Source: Myotis daubentonii (lineage: Eukaryota > Chordata > Mammalia > Chiroptera > Vespertilionidae). From it: 64,000 nt of DNA. The position numbers and the translations under genes are program-made. Shown in pieces: positions 47,666-60,419 of the stretch (its first letter is position 1; each line of letters opens with the position of its first letter). Below the pieces are notes generated by a model. It searched no databases. It was not told the DNA's origin and saw nothing but the letters and a program-made list of their open reading frames with translations. Where the stretch lies: the NCBI RefSeq assembly GCF_963259705.1, contig NC_081840.1:115929074-115993073 (forward strand), read 5' to 3'.

Positions 47666-48503
47666 TTAAATTTTTTGCAAAGTAACTAGTTCATATGTAT
47701 GTTTGTGCTAGGCACATTTATTACCTTAATTTCTGTTAAATTACTAAGCTTTGCTTTTCCAATTTTGTATCAAGATTTGTTTATATTTTTGGACATGTGA
47801 AATTTATCTATAGGAGAAAGAATTATAGCACTGGAAATTTAGATACTTTCTAAGTTGGAATAGCCCCAAATAAAGAGCCAATTTAAAAGTATTCTAAAAC
47901 GCAGCTCTCTATACTATGAGGGAGACTATGGCTCTACCTACAATTGTGTCTTCCTCTTTCAAACTTTTTACTTGAAAGTCATTTCATACTTTAGGTAAGT
48001 TGCAAACATAATAGAGAGAATTCCTGTAAACAATTTACCTAGACTCTCACCCAAGTTTTAGTTTGCTACATTTATTCTATCATCCTCTCTCACCCTGTCT
48101 CTTTCTATACACATATGCACACATACATTTTACTATTTTTTTAAGAAAAGTACTTTGCATACAACATACTTCTTTATAACCTCCAAGTTCCAGTGTATGT
48201 CACCTAAAAACAAAGGTATTTGTTTACATAACCATGTATAGTTATCAAATTCAGGAAATTTAACACAATACAATACTCATTTAATTTTTGAGTCATGTTC
48301 CAATTCTGTCACTTGTTTTAATAATGTCCTTCATAGAATTTGTTCCCTCCAATATTGAATGCAGTCCAAGATTACACATCACATACAGTCTCCTTTCATC
48401 TAGGACAGTTCCTCAATTGCTTTTTGTCTTTCATCACGCTGACATTTTTTAATAATGCCATTGTTACTTTATAGAATGTTCCTTAATTTATGTTTGTCTA
48501 GAG
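47666..48503. other. Unassigned AT-rich sequence
   Basis: No gene or repeat recognised. Confidence 0.4.
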
Positions 48504-48813
48504 CAGCGGTTCTCAATCTGTAGGTCACGACCCCTTTGGGGATCGAGCGACCCTTTCACAGGGGTCGCCTAAGACCATCAGAAAACACATATATAATTAC
48601 ATGTTGTTTTTGTGATTAATCACTATGCTTTAATTATGTTCAATTTGTAACAATGAAAATACATCCTGAATATCAGATATTTACATTACAATTCATAACA
48701 GTAGCAAAATTAGAGTTATGAAGTAGCAACAAAAACAATTTTATGGTTGGGGGTCACCACAACATGAGGACTGTATTAAAGGGTCTCGGCATTAGGAAGG
48801 TTGAGAACCACTG
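48504..48813. mobile_element. SPIN-type non-autonomous hAT transposon
   Basis: 310 bp with inverted ends CAGCGGTTCTCAA and TTGAGAACCACTG. The interior CACGACCCCTTTGGGGATCG and CCTTTCACAGGGGTCGCC are diagnostic of SPIN as I recall it. 8-bp flanks GTCTAGAG / GTCTATAA match at six of eight. SPIN is known from patchily distributed vertebrates and is attributed to horizontal transfer. Confidence 0.9.
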
Positions 48814-49659
48814 GTCTATAACATTATAGTGAGGTTATACGTTCTTACTCAGAATGCTACAACAATGATGTGTCCTTCTCAGGGTAGCACATTTGGAGGC
48901 AATATATTCCTTCTCTTTCTCATGTGGAGATGTTAATTTGATCACCTGGTCAAAGTTTTCTCTGGTTTCTGCATTGCATAGTTACTTCTTTTCCTATGGC
49001 AATTGAAAAGCAATCTGTGGGGCGATTGTGTCTTGTCTTTAAGAGATTTTGAGGTAAGAATAATACCTCCTATGGATATCATTGCTAGGTTTGTAGCACT
49101 GAGCCTTGGGCCAGCACAAATATATAGCAAAACTCATACCTATTAAATATAAAAGATTTCCTTATGTTGAAAAAGGATTGGTCCTTAATGACTGCTGACA
49201 TCCCAGTCTAGATTAAATGATATAAATATGCTCAAGCTTGGTTGTGAAATTTCCACCTAAGAATATCAACCTAAGGAACTTGAGTCATAGCCACACACCT
49301 GTATCCTTGATCTCTGATTACTTGCTGGTTGGATGTAGACCAAGGCAAGAACTTTATTCTTACCAGTTCTCAAACCCACACCAGACTTAATTGCCGTACC
49401 TACTTTACCTCCCTCTATTTAAGTTAAGAATAATATATAAATTGGTTGTTCATTGCTTGCATGCTGGTTCTAGTTAGACTCGTATTCATTGGGATTAATC
49501 ACATTTTGAAGGCTCTGAATAGTCCATCTGTCTGGAAATAACCACATTCAAATAAAAAACTCTGGGTTCCAATTCACTCTGATTACCTTACACAAGCTTA
49601 CATTCCTCAGTCACAGACCTGTGGTCTATAACCAAGTTATGTCAGGGTAAAAAGTAACA
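48814..49659. other. Unassigned sequence
   Basis: No gene or named repeat seen. Confidence 0.4.
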
Positions 49660-49990
49660 TTCCACTAGGCCTGTGCTGTCCAATATGGTAGTGACTAGCC
49701 ACAGATGGCTACTGAACAATTCATGGGTACCTATTCTGAATAGAGATGGACTTTAAGTGCAAAATACATACTGAATTTTGAAGACTTAGGATAAAAATGT
49801 AAAATATCTTAATAATATTTTACATTTTTACATATTAAAATATAATTTGGACATATTAAGTTAAATTAAATAAATTACTTGAAATAATTTTACATGGTTT
49901 TTTTTTTTTTTTTACTTTTTAAAATGTGGCAATTAGAAGACTTTTAGAAAAATCACGTATAGCTCATATTACATTTTTGTTGGTCACCTC
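49660..49990. repeat. Old DNA-transposon-like repeat, low confidence
   Basis: Starts near GCTGTCCAATATGGTAG and ends near AGCTCATATTACA, a layout like an old hAT-type placental repeat. Includes a T15-type run. Confidence 0.35.
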
Positions 49991-50586
49991 CGCTTAGGTT
50001 TTTCATTTATAAAATGATGGAAAAATATTCTGTATTCATGGATTGGAAGAATTACCATAGGTAAAATGGCCATATTACCCAAAACAATATACAGATTTAA
50101 TGCCCCCCATCAAATTTCCAAAGTCATTTTTTAAAGAAATAGAACGAGAAATCATCAGATTTGTATGGAACCACAAAAGACTCCAAATAGCCAAAGCAAG
50201 TCTGAGAAAAAAGAATGAAGCTGGACATATGACATTACCTGACTTCAAATTATACTACAGAGCTACAATGGTATTGGCAGGGAAACAGACACGCAGATGA
50301 ATGGAACAGAATAGAGAGCCCAGCTATAAAAACACACATATATGAACAGATAATTTTTGACAAAGGAGTCAAAGCACACAGTGGAGCCAAGATAGTCTTT
50401 CCAATAAATGGTGCTGGGAAAACTGGAAAGCCACATGCAAACAAATGAAACTGGATTACAGTGTGGCCCCATGTACAAAAATTAATGCAAAATGGATCAA
50501 ACACCTAAACATAAGTGACCAACGAAACAATAAGTTACATAGAAGAAAATATAGGTACCAAACTTAAGGACCTGGGTCATAGATAA

Positions 50587-51553
50587 TCTACACTAATAAA
50601 AGAGAAAAATGGTAATTGGCGTACGACGATACCCTTTTCATTGGCTAATCAGGGCTATATGCAAATTAACTGCCAACTAAGATTGGCAGTTAACTGCCAA
50701 CAAGATGGCGGTTAATTTGCATATGTAGGCACAATGCAGGGAGGCGAAAGGGAAAGCAGGAGGAAGCCCCCTGCCACTGACAGTGATCAGAAACCCAGGG
50801 GGGAGCTAAGAGCTGGGGGGCAGGGCAAAGGCGGCCCTGGGGCCGCCTTTGCCCTGCCCCCCAGCCATGATCGGAGAATCAGGTGCCTTTTCCGTCCTGG
50901 CCAGTGATAGCAGGAAGTAGGGGTAGAGCCAGCGATGGGAGCTGGGCACAGTTGAAGCTGGCAGTCCCAGGAGCTAGGGGTCCCTTGTCTGGGCCTAAAG
51001 CGGAGCCCATGATTGCGGGGCTGCTGCCACTGCAGGTCCCCGCTGCCCGGGCCGGACGCCTCAGCCAGAGGCATTAGGCCTGGGCAGGGGCGGAGCCTGC
51101 AACTGCGGGGAGCTGGGAGTCCCCTGCCCACGCCTAATGCTTCGGCCAGAGGCATCAGGCCTGGGTGGGGGGCGGAGCCGGGGATTGGGGGGATATGATG
51201 GTCCCCTTGCCCAGGCCTGAAGCCTGGGTCAGAGGCGTCAGGCTTGGGCGGGGGGTGTAGCAAGTGATCAGAGGGAGATGGGGGTCCCCTGCCCAGGCAT
51301 GATTCCTGGGCCAGAGGCCTCAGGCCTGGGCGGGGGTCAGAGCCAGTGATCGGGGGGAGATGGGGGTCCCCCGTCCAAGCCTGACACCTCTGGCGGAGGC
51401 GTCAGGCCTGGGCAAGGGGCCGATCCTGCGATTGGAGGGTGATGGGGGTCAACACCTGAGGGCTCCCAGTATGTGAGAGGGGGCAGGCTGGGCTGAGGGA
51501 CACTCCCCGCCCCCACACACCCAGTGCATGAATTTCGTGCACCGGGCCCCTAG
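50587..51553 (+). mobile_element. Non-autonomous Helitron in L1
   Basis: Starts TCTACACTAATAAAAGAG; ends TGCATGAATTTCGTGCA then CCCCTAG. The interior has GC-rich imperfect repeats of GGCCTGGGCGGGG...GGGGGTCCCCTGCCC type at 50.98-51.45 kb. Confidence 0.87.
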
Positions 51554-51753
51554 TATTTTATGAACTTCACCCCAAAGGCAAGGGAAGTAAAGACAAAAAT
51601 AAATGAATGGGACTATATTAAACTAAAAAGCTTCTGAACAGCAATAGAAACTGACAGTAAAACAAAGAAGCAGCCAAGCAGATGGGAGATATTTGCAAAC
51701 AGTAGCTCCGAAAAAGGTTTATTTACTAAAATATATAAAGAACACATAAAACT

Positions 51754-51969
51754 TCCCAGTCAGCAGGGCTCAGTGGTTGAGCATTGACCTATGAACTAGG
51801 AAGTCACAGTTTGATTCCTGGCCAAGGCATATGCCTGGGCTGCGGGCTTGATCCCCAATGTGGGGCATGCATGAGGCAGCTGATCAATGATTCTCTCTCA
51901 TCATTAATGTTTCTAGCTCTCTCTCTCCTTCTTTCTTCCTCTCTGAAATCAACAAAATATTTTTTAAAA
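51754..51969 (+). mobile_element. Ves-like SINE in L1
   Basis: Head with GGGCTCAGTGGTTGAGC and TTTGATTCCTGG (boxes A and B). Body with CATTAATGTTTCTAGCTCTC and an AT-rich tail. Confidence 0.85.
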
Positions 51970-52121
51970 TTGAACAGAAGACCTGAGAAAACACCTCTTC
52001 TAAGATAGCATGCAAATAGCCAATTGATGTATGAAAAGATGTTCAACCTCACTGACAATTAGGGAAATGCAAATAAAATTACAATGAGACACCATATTAT
52101 GCTTGTTAGAGTGGCTATCTA

Positions 52122-52779
52122 TCTATATAAAACCCTAACATGCAAATAGACCAAATGGCAGAAAAACTGAACAACCGAACAACTGGCCGCTATGATGTGC
52201 ACTGACCACCAGGGCTCGTGCGTGGAACATGGTGGGCATCGGCTGAGATGGGATAGTGGAGTAGGTGAGCAAGGGGCACCAGACCAAGGCAGGGTGCCGG
52301 TTGCTGTCATCGGGGTGAGCCTCTGGTGGTTACTGAAGATTCTTTGCTCCCGCACACCGTGGTCCTGTTGCCAGTACAGAGTTGCTGCTCACACCTGCTG
52401 CTGGTGTCCTGTGTCAGCCCCGATCACTCAGCACCATCAGCAGGTGTGAGCAGTGGCTGCTGGCCCTGATAACCCCTGAAGGCTTCTCCAACTCCCTCTG
52501 CTCGAGGGGCAATTGGGGCAGCAGCCGCCACTTGCTCCCACTGCTGTCACTGGCCCCAATTGCTCCACACCGTCAGCAGTTGCAAGAAGGCTGGCGCTGT
52601 CAGTGAGTAGGAACAGCAGCGGTGGGAGCGGGGCTGCCAGTAGACAGGGGGCCAGGGGCCAAGGTGGGAGGACATGGGAGGGGGCACAGAGGATGGGCCA
52701 AGACCCGCCCCTGTGCCCATTACAGCCTCAGGCCCACAGTTCCGTTCAAGGTGCACAAATTTGTGCAATGGGCCCTTGG
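52122..52779 (+). mobile_element. Non-autonomous Helitron, subfamily B copy 3
   Basis: Starts TCTATATAAAACCCTAACAT. The end has hairpin TGCACAAATTTGTGCA, but the terminal CTAG has decayed to CTTG. The interior matches the complement of the 15.9- and 47.5-kb copies. Confidence 0.78.
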
Positions 52780-53197
52780 TTATTAATAAGGTAAGCAATA
52801 ACAAATGGAGAGTTTGTGGAAAAAAGAGAAACTTCATTCACTGCTGGTGAGACTGTAGACTCGTATAACTACTTTAGTGAGTTGAGAATAGAGCTACTAT
52901 ATGATCCAGCAACCTCCCTCCTAGGTATATACCCGGAAACCTCAAAATCATGTATTCACAAAGATATACTTACCCCTACATTCATTGCAGCATTATTCAC
53001 AATGACCAAGACATGGAAACAAATTGTCTGCGATGGAGGACTGGATAAAGATGTGATACGTATACACAATGAAATACTACTCAGCCATAAGAACGGATGA
53101 AATAGAACCATTTACAACATGGATGGACCTTGAGAGTAGTATGGTAAGTGAAATAAGTCAGTCAGAAAAAGCAAAGAACCATATGATTTCACTCATA

Positions 53198-53637
53198 TCC
53201 AATATAAAAGCATAATATGCAAATCGACCAAATGGCAGAATGACTGATCACTATGATGCACACTGACCACCAGGGGGCACATGCTCAATGCAGGAGCTGC
53301 CCTCTAATGGTCAGTGTGCTCCCACAGGAGGAGCGCCGCTCAGCCAGAAGTTGGGCTCACTGCTGGCTAGTGCAGCAGCGGTGGCAGGAGCCTCTCCCAC
53401 CTCCGCTGCAGGTGGCTGGTGAGAAGTGAGGGGTACTGGACTACAAGAGCCCCGGACTGTGAGAGGGATGTCTGCCTGCTGGCTTAGTCCCAATACCTAA
53501 GGTTTCGGGCCCAAGCCGGCAGGCAGACATCCCCGAGGGGTCCTGGACTATGAGAGGGTGCAGGCCGGGCTGAGGGACCCTCTTCACCCCCTCCCCTGCC
53601 CTTGCCCAGTGAACGAATCTCATGCACTGGGCCTCGA
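53198..53637 (+). mobile_element. Non-autonomous Helitron in L1 3' region
   Basis: Starts TCCAATATAAAAGCATAATA and ends CTCATGCACTGGGCCT with CGAG in place of CTAG. N1-like interior (TGACCACCAGGGGGCAC). Confidence 0.82.
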
Positions 53638-53875
53638 GTATGGGATATAGAACTGAAACTCATGAACACAAAGAGCAGTGTGGTGGTTGCCAGAGGGCAT
53701 TGGGTGATGGGACAAGGGGTCCCTAATATATGGTGACAGGAAAAATTTGACTATTGGTGGGTGGGCACATGGTGGAATGTACTGATCTTGTAACATAGAA
53801 ACCCACATCTAAAACCAATGCCACCCCAATAAATTTAATTAAAACATAAAATAAAAATTAAACAAAGTAGCAGCA

Positions 53876-55274
53876 ACAATAAACTATCCATCTGTGATTG
53901 ACAGCATATCAGAAGACATAGAGCATCATTTTAGAATAAAAAACGTTCTTTTAGGTTGAAGTAGGTCAGCTTTCTTAAAAACTCACTACATGGTTCTTCT
54001 TATTTTACTATTGACTAGTGAAAATGTTAATAGATGGTTTCATTTCCAAGAATGGAGTAACTGATTCAAATAATCAGATAATGACTGACTTAATGTGAGA
54101 CTTTAAAATCTCATTTTAATGTATGAAAACTGTTTTACTCTTATATTTTAAAATTTTCAAGCCTGTTAAATATTTCAGTTATTTCAAATTTTATAATTAT
54201 TATTTGGACTATAGAAATATAAATTTATTTGAATTTACAAATTTGTATTTTTATTATTTCTTTACTGACTTTAGAAATATTCATTAGAAGTAATAAAAAG
54301 TGCATAGACTTTCTTCACAGTGGCTTATGCATTAGAATAGTCTAACTAAAATGTAAGATATCTTATAGTAAACAGTTCTCAAAATGTTTGAATTTTGTTG
54401 TAATGGTATTTTTAATCTTAGTAGCCCCATGTCTTGTATTGATTTTACTCAGTAACATATATTAAGTTATAGTGGTATACAACCTTAATTAATTAAATTT
54501 GATAAAGCAAATAAAAAAGAAATTGCACATTCATTTTTCAGAGATAAAAGATAAATTTAAATATTTTATGTAGAATGATGAAAATTTAAAGCTTTTCATC
54601 TATATAATTCATAAACTGTGTCATACCTGTTTTAATATTTTAAGATGATGACCAACAGTATAATCACAAACTTGATATATCAGACTACAAAATATTTTCC
54701 AAGGAAAGACAAAAATTTAATAACTTATTTGGCCTACACATTTCTAGATCTATATATTTTCTAAGCAATGATAGATGATAATTTTCCCTTTATAAATAAC
54801 TGACTGTTGGAGAACTCAATGGAAAAAAAAATAAAATAATTTATCTTTCATCACATTTAGATGGATTCATATTTTAAAATGATTTTTATTGTATTTATTT
54901 AAAATAAAATTTAGCCCCACATAACAGGAAAAAACCCCCCCAAAACATTAAAAAGAAAGCCACACAGAAATATCAGTGACCTAAACAAAAGGGCTAATTT
55001 ATTCCATGAAAGATACCTGGATATTGTTTTTAGTCCAGGGCTATTTATGAAAACTCCATAAGCTTATCAAGGACTCTGAGGCCCTGATGTCCTTTTCTGT
55101 GTCATCTTTGCCTGTGGCTTCTATATTCAATGATAGCTAACAATTCAATATGGTTGCTGAAGTTCCTACCATTGCACTAACTTTCCAGAAAGAGATAAGG
55201 AAGGAGAAGAGAAATAAACTAAAAATCTCTGTCAATTAAGGTCATTTATAAGAAATTTTTCCTTTATATATATA
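53876..55274. other. Unassigned AT-rich sequence
   Basis: About 1.4 kb with no frame, repeat or gene of note. Confidence 0.45.
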
Positions 55275-56884
55275 CTAGAGGCCCGGTGCACAAAAATTTG
55301 TGCACTCGGGGGCAGGGGGGGTCCCTCAGACCGGCCTGTACCCTCTTGCAGTCTGGGACCCCTCAGGAGATAATGACCTGCTGGCTTTGGCTTGCTCCCA
55401 GGTAGCAGAGGGCAGGCCCAATCCCTAGGTGCAGCCCCTGGTCGGGCTCAGAGCAGGGCCGATTGGGGAGTTGGGGCGCCGCCCCCTGTCATGCACAGAG
55501 CAGGGCAGATTGGGAGGCTGCGATGTCACCCTCAGTCACGCTCAGGGTAGGGCCGATTGGGGGGTTGGGGCACCGCCCCCTGTCACACTCAAGGTAGGGT
55601 CGATGGGGAGGTTGCAGCGCCACACCCTGTCACACACAGAGCAGGGTCAATCAGGGGGTTGGGGAGCTCCCCCCTGTCATGCACAGAGCAGGGCCCATCA
55701 GGGGGTTGGGGAGCTGCCCCCTGTCACTCACAGAGTAGGGCCAATAGGGGAGTTGGAGCACCGCCCCCTGTCACACTCAGGGCAGGGCGGATCAGGGGGT
55801 GGGGCGCCGCCCTCTATCACCCACAGAGCCAGGCCGATCAAGGGGTTGGGGCGCCGCCACTGTCACACTCAGGGCAGGGCAGATGGGGAGGTTATGACTC
55901 TACCCCATCACACACAGAGCAGGGCCCGTGGCGGGGGAGGGTTGGGGCATCGCCCTTTATCACCCACAGAGCAGGGCCGATCAGGTGGTTGGGGCTCCGC
56001 CACTCTCATACTCAGGGAAGGGCCAATGGGGAGGTTATGGCTCTACTCTGTCACACACAGAGCAGGGCCCATGGGGGGCGGGGGGTTGGGACGCCGCACC
56101 CTGTCACACACAGAGCTGCAGGGCGATCCGGGGGTTTGGGCGCTGCCCCCTGTCACGCTAATCCCGGTGCCAGAGGCCTCATGGCTCCTCTGATCCCGGT
56201 GCTGGGAGGCATATTACCCTTTTACTATATAGAATAGAGGCCTGGTGCATAGGTGGGGCTGGCTGGCTTGCCCTGAAGGGTGTCCTGGATCAGGGTGGGG
56301 GTCCCCACTGGGGTGCCTCGCCAGTCTGGCTGAGGGGATGATGGCTTTTTGCAGCTGTTCACACACCCTTCAGGGTGGGGGTCCCCACTGGGGTGCCTGG
56401 CCAGTCTGGCTGAGGGGCTGAGGGCTGTTTTCAGGCTGGGACTGAAGCTCCCAACCGCTTCATTTTTTCCTTTTTTTTTTTTTTTTTTACTCTGGTCCAG
56501 CTTTAGCTCTGAGGCCTCGGCTGCTGAAAACAGGTTTCTGGCCTTTGTTTACCATCTGTATTTGATACAATGTTGCGGTCCAGCTGGCTGAAGTTCCGCT
56601 GAGTAAAGCAGGTTTCTGGGTTTTTTTTAGCTTCTTTATTCTCAACATAGTTGCTGAGAGTTGCAGCTGAGAGGCCGGCAAGTCAGGCGGGGAACGTCGG
56701 AGTTCTCTGTCACTGAATCAAGCAAGCCTCCCTGTTGGCATCAGCTGCCTGGCTGCCGCCCGCCATCTTGGCTGCCAGTTAATTTGCATATCTTGGCCCT
56801 ACTCTGTGAGTGACAGGGGGATTAGCCAATGGGAAGGGTAGCAGAGTGACACTAATTACCAAGTTTCTCTTTTATTATTGTAGA
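55275..56884 (-). mobile_element. Composite Helitron, copy 3
   Basis: 3' end at the left (CTAG, hairpin GTGCACAAAAATTTGTGCAC). 47-bp repeat array at about 55440-56165. Internal junction near 56230 (ATATAGAATAGAGGCCTGG). 5' end at 56884 (complement of TCTACAATAATAAAAGAG). It carries an extra inverted 28-nt copy of a repeat unit near its 5' end. Confidence 0.85.
55440..56165 (-). repeat. 47-bp minisatellite inside Helitron copy 3
   Basis: About fifteen units. The 226- and 254-codon frames here follow from stop-free repeats and are not genes. Confidence 0.85.
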
Positions 56885-56896
56885 TATATATATATA

Positions 56897-57109
56897 TCCT
56901 ATATAATAAAAGGCTAATATGAAAATCAACCAAACGGCGGAATGACCAGTTGCTATGAGGCACAAAGACCATCAGGGGGCAGACACTCAATGCAGGAGCT
57001 GCCTAAGCCATCAATCAGACATCCCCCGAGGGCTCCTGGACTATGAGAGGGCGCAGGCCAGGCTGAGGGACCCCCTAGAGTGCATGAATTTTGTGCACTG
57101 GGCCTCTAG
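56897..57109 (+). mobile_element. Short non-autonomous Helitron
   Basis: 213 bp, TCCTATATAATAAAAGGC start and TGCATGAATTTTGTGCA / CTAG end. It lies 12 bp from the 5' end of the preceding element, head to head, in a TA-rich spacer. Confidence 0.9.
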
Positions 57110-57116
57110 TATATAT

Positions 57117-57474
57117 ATAATTATTTAAAGTATTACAATTAGTAGTTTGTATGTCCCCTTTTCCTCCCATTGACCTCCTCTCATCTTCTTCCATCCCCTA
57201 GCACATGCCTTAACTCTCCTAGTGTCTGTGTCCACTGGTGATGCTCATATGCATGCATACAAGTCCTTTAGTTGATCTCTTACTCCCCCCCACACTCCCA
57301 CCCCCGCCAACCCTCCCCTGCCTTCCTGCTGAAGTTTTTTTAAAGTCCTACATAACACTTCCACTTATGTCATTAGACAGATCTTAGTCAAAGACTATAC
57401 CTAGCTGCAAATGAGGGTGGGAATATGTTCTTTTAACTGTGCCCAGTGCCATCTTGAATTAAATCAGCATTCTA
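57117..57474 (-). mobile_element. L1 3'UTR fragment
   Basis: Strongly similar by eye to 63.63-63.82 kb (TGTGTCCA(C/T)TGGT, ATGCATGCATACAAGTCCTT), the L1 3'UTR in reverse complement. Confidence 0.7.
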
Positions 57475-58961
57475 TCCTTTCTAATAAAAGAGAAACATGG
57501 TAATTAGTGTACATCCACTACCCTTCCCATTGGCTAATCAGCGAGATATGCAAATTAATAGCCAGCAAAGATGGTGGCCGGCAGCCAGGCAGCTTGAAGA
57601 GAACATGAGGCTTGCTTGCTTCAGTGACGGAGGACTCCAACATTCCCCGCCTGCCGCTGCCGGCCTCTGAGCTTGCATTTTGAAACATTGTTACAAATAT
57701 AGAAGCTAAACAAAACCCCAGAAACCTGTTTTCAGCCAGCCGGGATCTCAGAGCTGGAGTTGAAACAGTGTTTCGATTATAGAACCCAAACAAACCAGAT
57801 ACCTGCTTTCAACAGCAGAGGCCTAAGAGCTGGAGCCAAGCCTCAGAGCTAAAGCTGGCCCAGAATAAAAAAAGAAAAGAAAAAAAGGAGTGGTTGGGAG
57901 CTTCAGTCACCCGCCAGCCTGAAAACAGCCCTCAGTGCCTCAGCCAGACTGGCCAGGCACCCCAGTGGGGACCCCCACCCTGAAGGGTGTGTGACCAGCT
58001 GCAAACAGCCATCATCCCCTCATCCAGGCTGACCAGGCACTCTAGTCGGGACCCCCACTCTGATCCAGGACACCCTTCAGGGCAAACCAGGCGGCCCCCA
58101 CCGGTGCACCAGGCCTCTATTCTATATAGTAAAAGGGTAATATGCCTCCCAGCACTGGGATCAGCGTGACAGGGGGCAGCGCCCAAATCCCCTGATCACC
58201 CTGTGGCTCTGACAGGGGGTGGGGCCACAACCTCCCTATCCGCCCTGCTCTGTTCATGACAGGGGAAGGTGCCCCAACCCCCTGATCAGTCCTGCTATGT
58301 GCCTGATAGGGGGGAGCTCCCCAACCCCCTGACCCCCTTGCATCTCTGTGTGTGACAGGGTACGGCGCCCCAACCCCCTGGTTGGCCCTGCTCTGTGTGT
58401 GACAGGGTGGGGCACCCCAATCCCCCCACCCCCTGCCACGGGCCCTGTTCTGTGTGTGATGGGGTAGAGCCATAACCTCCCCATTGGCCCTGCCCTGAGT
58501 GTGACAGGGTGCAGTGCCCCAACTCCCCTATCGGCCCTACTCTGTGAGTGACACGGGGGAGCTCCTCAACCCCCTGATGGGCCCTGCTCTGTGTGTGACA
58601 GGAGTGGCGCCACAACCTTCCCATCGACTCTGCCTTGAGTGTGACAGGGGGCGGTGCCCCAACCCCCCAATCGGCCCTACCCTGAGCGTGACTGAGGGTG
58701 GCATTGCAACCTCCCAATCTGCCCTGCTCTGTGCATGACAGGAGGCGGCGCCCCAATTCCCCAATCGGCCCTGCTCTGAGCCCGACCAGGGGCTGCACCT
58801 AGGGATTGGGCCTGCCCTCTGCCACCCGGGAGCAGGCCTAAGCCAGCAGGTCGTTATCTCCCGATCTCCCGAGGGGTCACAGACTGCGAGAGGGCACAGG
58901 CCAGGCTGAGGGACCCCTCCTCTCCCCTGAGTGCACAAATTTTTGTGTACCGGGCCTCTAG
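57475..58961 (+). mobile_element. Composite Helitron, copy 4
   Basis: Starts TCCTTTCTAATAAAAGAG. Internal junction near 58118. 47-bp array at about 58165-58785. Ends GTGCACAAATTTTTGTGTAC and CTAG at 58958-58961. Confidence 0.85.
58165..58785 (+). repeat. 47-bp minisatellite inside Helitron copy 4
   Basis: About thirteen units of the same family, with several length variants. Confidence 0.8.
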
Positions 58962-60419
58962 TTATATTTCTAAAGAAGGAAGAAGTGGCCACTGCATAGG
59001 CAACCAGCAGTCTGTGTCACATATGTTTTGAAATATATGCCACATATATTTCTGATTACTAAAGCAATCCAAGATTACTCCTATTATGTCAAATCATTTG
59101 GAGGTACCAACATTTGACCATTTAAAATTATAAATAGGTCAATTTCTTATAGTTTAACCTAATATTTTTTGTCAAATTGGTAGACCAGGATTCCCAAAAC
59201 TATGTATCTACAGCATCTAAAGCACTTGAAGAAATATTTTAAAAATAATTAAACAAACACAACTTCTACATATCATGTTCCTAAAGGAAAATCTTATATG
59301 AGCAGTAAAGAATTGGGAATATACATTTTTAAAATGAGGATAAAACTACTCCATCCCCTGAGGGTGTCTAAAGGGCATTTAGAGCTTCCTTACCTCCGGG
59401 AGTGGAGGAAAGTGTGGAGGAAGATGGCACTACTGGAGTAGGACGCTGGTTGGGACCTAAAGCAAGACCGCAAAATGTATTTCTTACTCTTCTCTTGTCA
59501 TTCCTTCTTCTGCCACCTGGGCTTCCTTGCTACTCTATAAACAGGCAAATGAGGTTCTTATCTTAAGGTGTTTGCATTGGTTGTTCCTTGTGCCTAGAAT
59601 GTTCTTTCTTCAAATATCTGCCTGGTTCACTCATCAACCTCCTCCCAAGTTTTTGATCAATGTGACCTTCTAAATGAAAGCTACTTTTTTTTAAACTTGC
59701 AACCCCTAGTTTCCTCATACACTACTTCCCCTTACCCTGCTTTGATTTTTGTTCATATAACTTTAACACCTTCTTCTTTTTAAAATGTATTTTTATTGTT
59801 GATTAACACCTTCGTTATAGCATAGAATTTATTTATTTAATATCTACTGTCCTCTTATTCCAGACAGAATGAAAACTGTACCAAGGAAGGACTATCTGTG
59901 TTGTTCACTATTTTAACTCAAGCCTGACACTATAAATAAGGACTGAATACATATTTGTTGAATAAAGGTTTATTGTTTTCCCTAATAGTTATGAGATTGA
60001 GTTATGTCCTGTAAGGTCTGAAAACTAGGTGAGTCCTTGTGTTTTCCTGCTTGCCCTACCAGGCTCAGGGAGGTGCTGACATCTCTGTGTGCTATCAGGA
60101 CCCCACAATACAAATATCTAGTCCACTTGAAAAGAAGTAGTGGACTAACTTTGTTTTACCCATGAAAATAACTTTATTTGACTTGCCATCTAGTTATTTA
60201 GGTGCAGCTTTAGATTGGATTTAGGGTTCTTTTATTGTATATCCCCTAATGGACAACTGTATTGTGGTCTCTTAATATACTGACTTTATTATGAGCAGTC
60301 TCAGATAGCAATAAAGTGGTTTCATCTTAAGTTTGAAACCAATCTACTTACTCTTATGAATGATGAAACTGCATTGATTCAATTTTTTTCAAGTGTGACA
60401 TTAAACACAAAACAAAGCT
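58962..60419. other. Unassigned sequence
   Basis: Near 59870-59970 an L2/MIR-like end (CCTGACACTATAAATAAGGA, TTTGTTGAATAAAGG) is visible. Otherwise no gene or repeat recognised. Confidence 0.4.

Larger units (their letters stand above)
50000..53875 (+). mobile_element. L1 3' portion (ORF2 C-terminus and 3'UTR) with four insertions
   Basis: ORF2-like text runs through 50000-50586, resumes at 51554, 51970-52121 and 52780-53197, then continues to a 3'UTR and AATAAA/A-rich end near 53830-53875. A 66-codon open piece at 50100-50300 belongs to ORF2. Helitrons at 50587, 52122 and 53198 and a SINE at 51754 interrupt it, so it predates all four. Confidence 0.85.

Noticed and set aside
55429..56237. 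254- and 226-codon plus-strand frames
   Set aside because: Same 47-bp Helitron repeat; overlapping frames give near-identical shuffled peptides.
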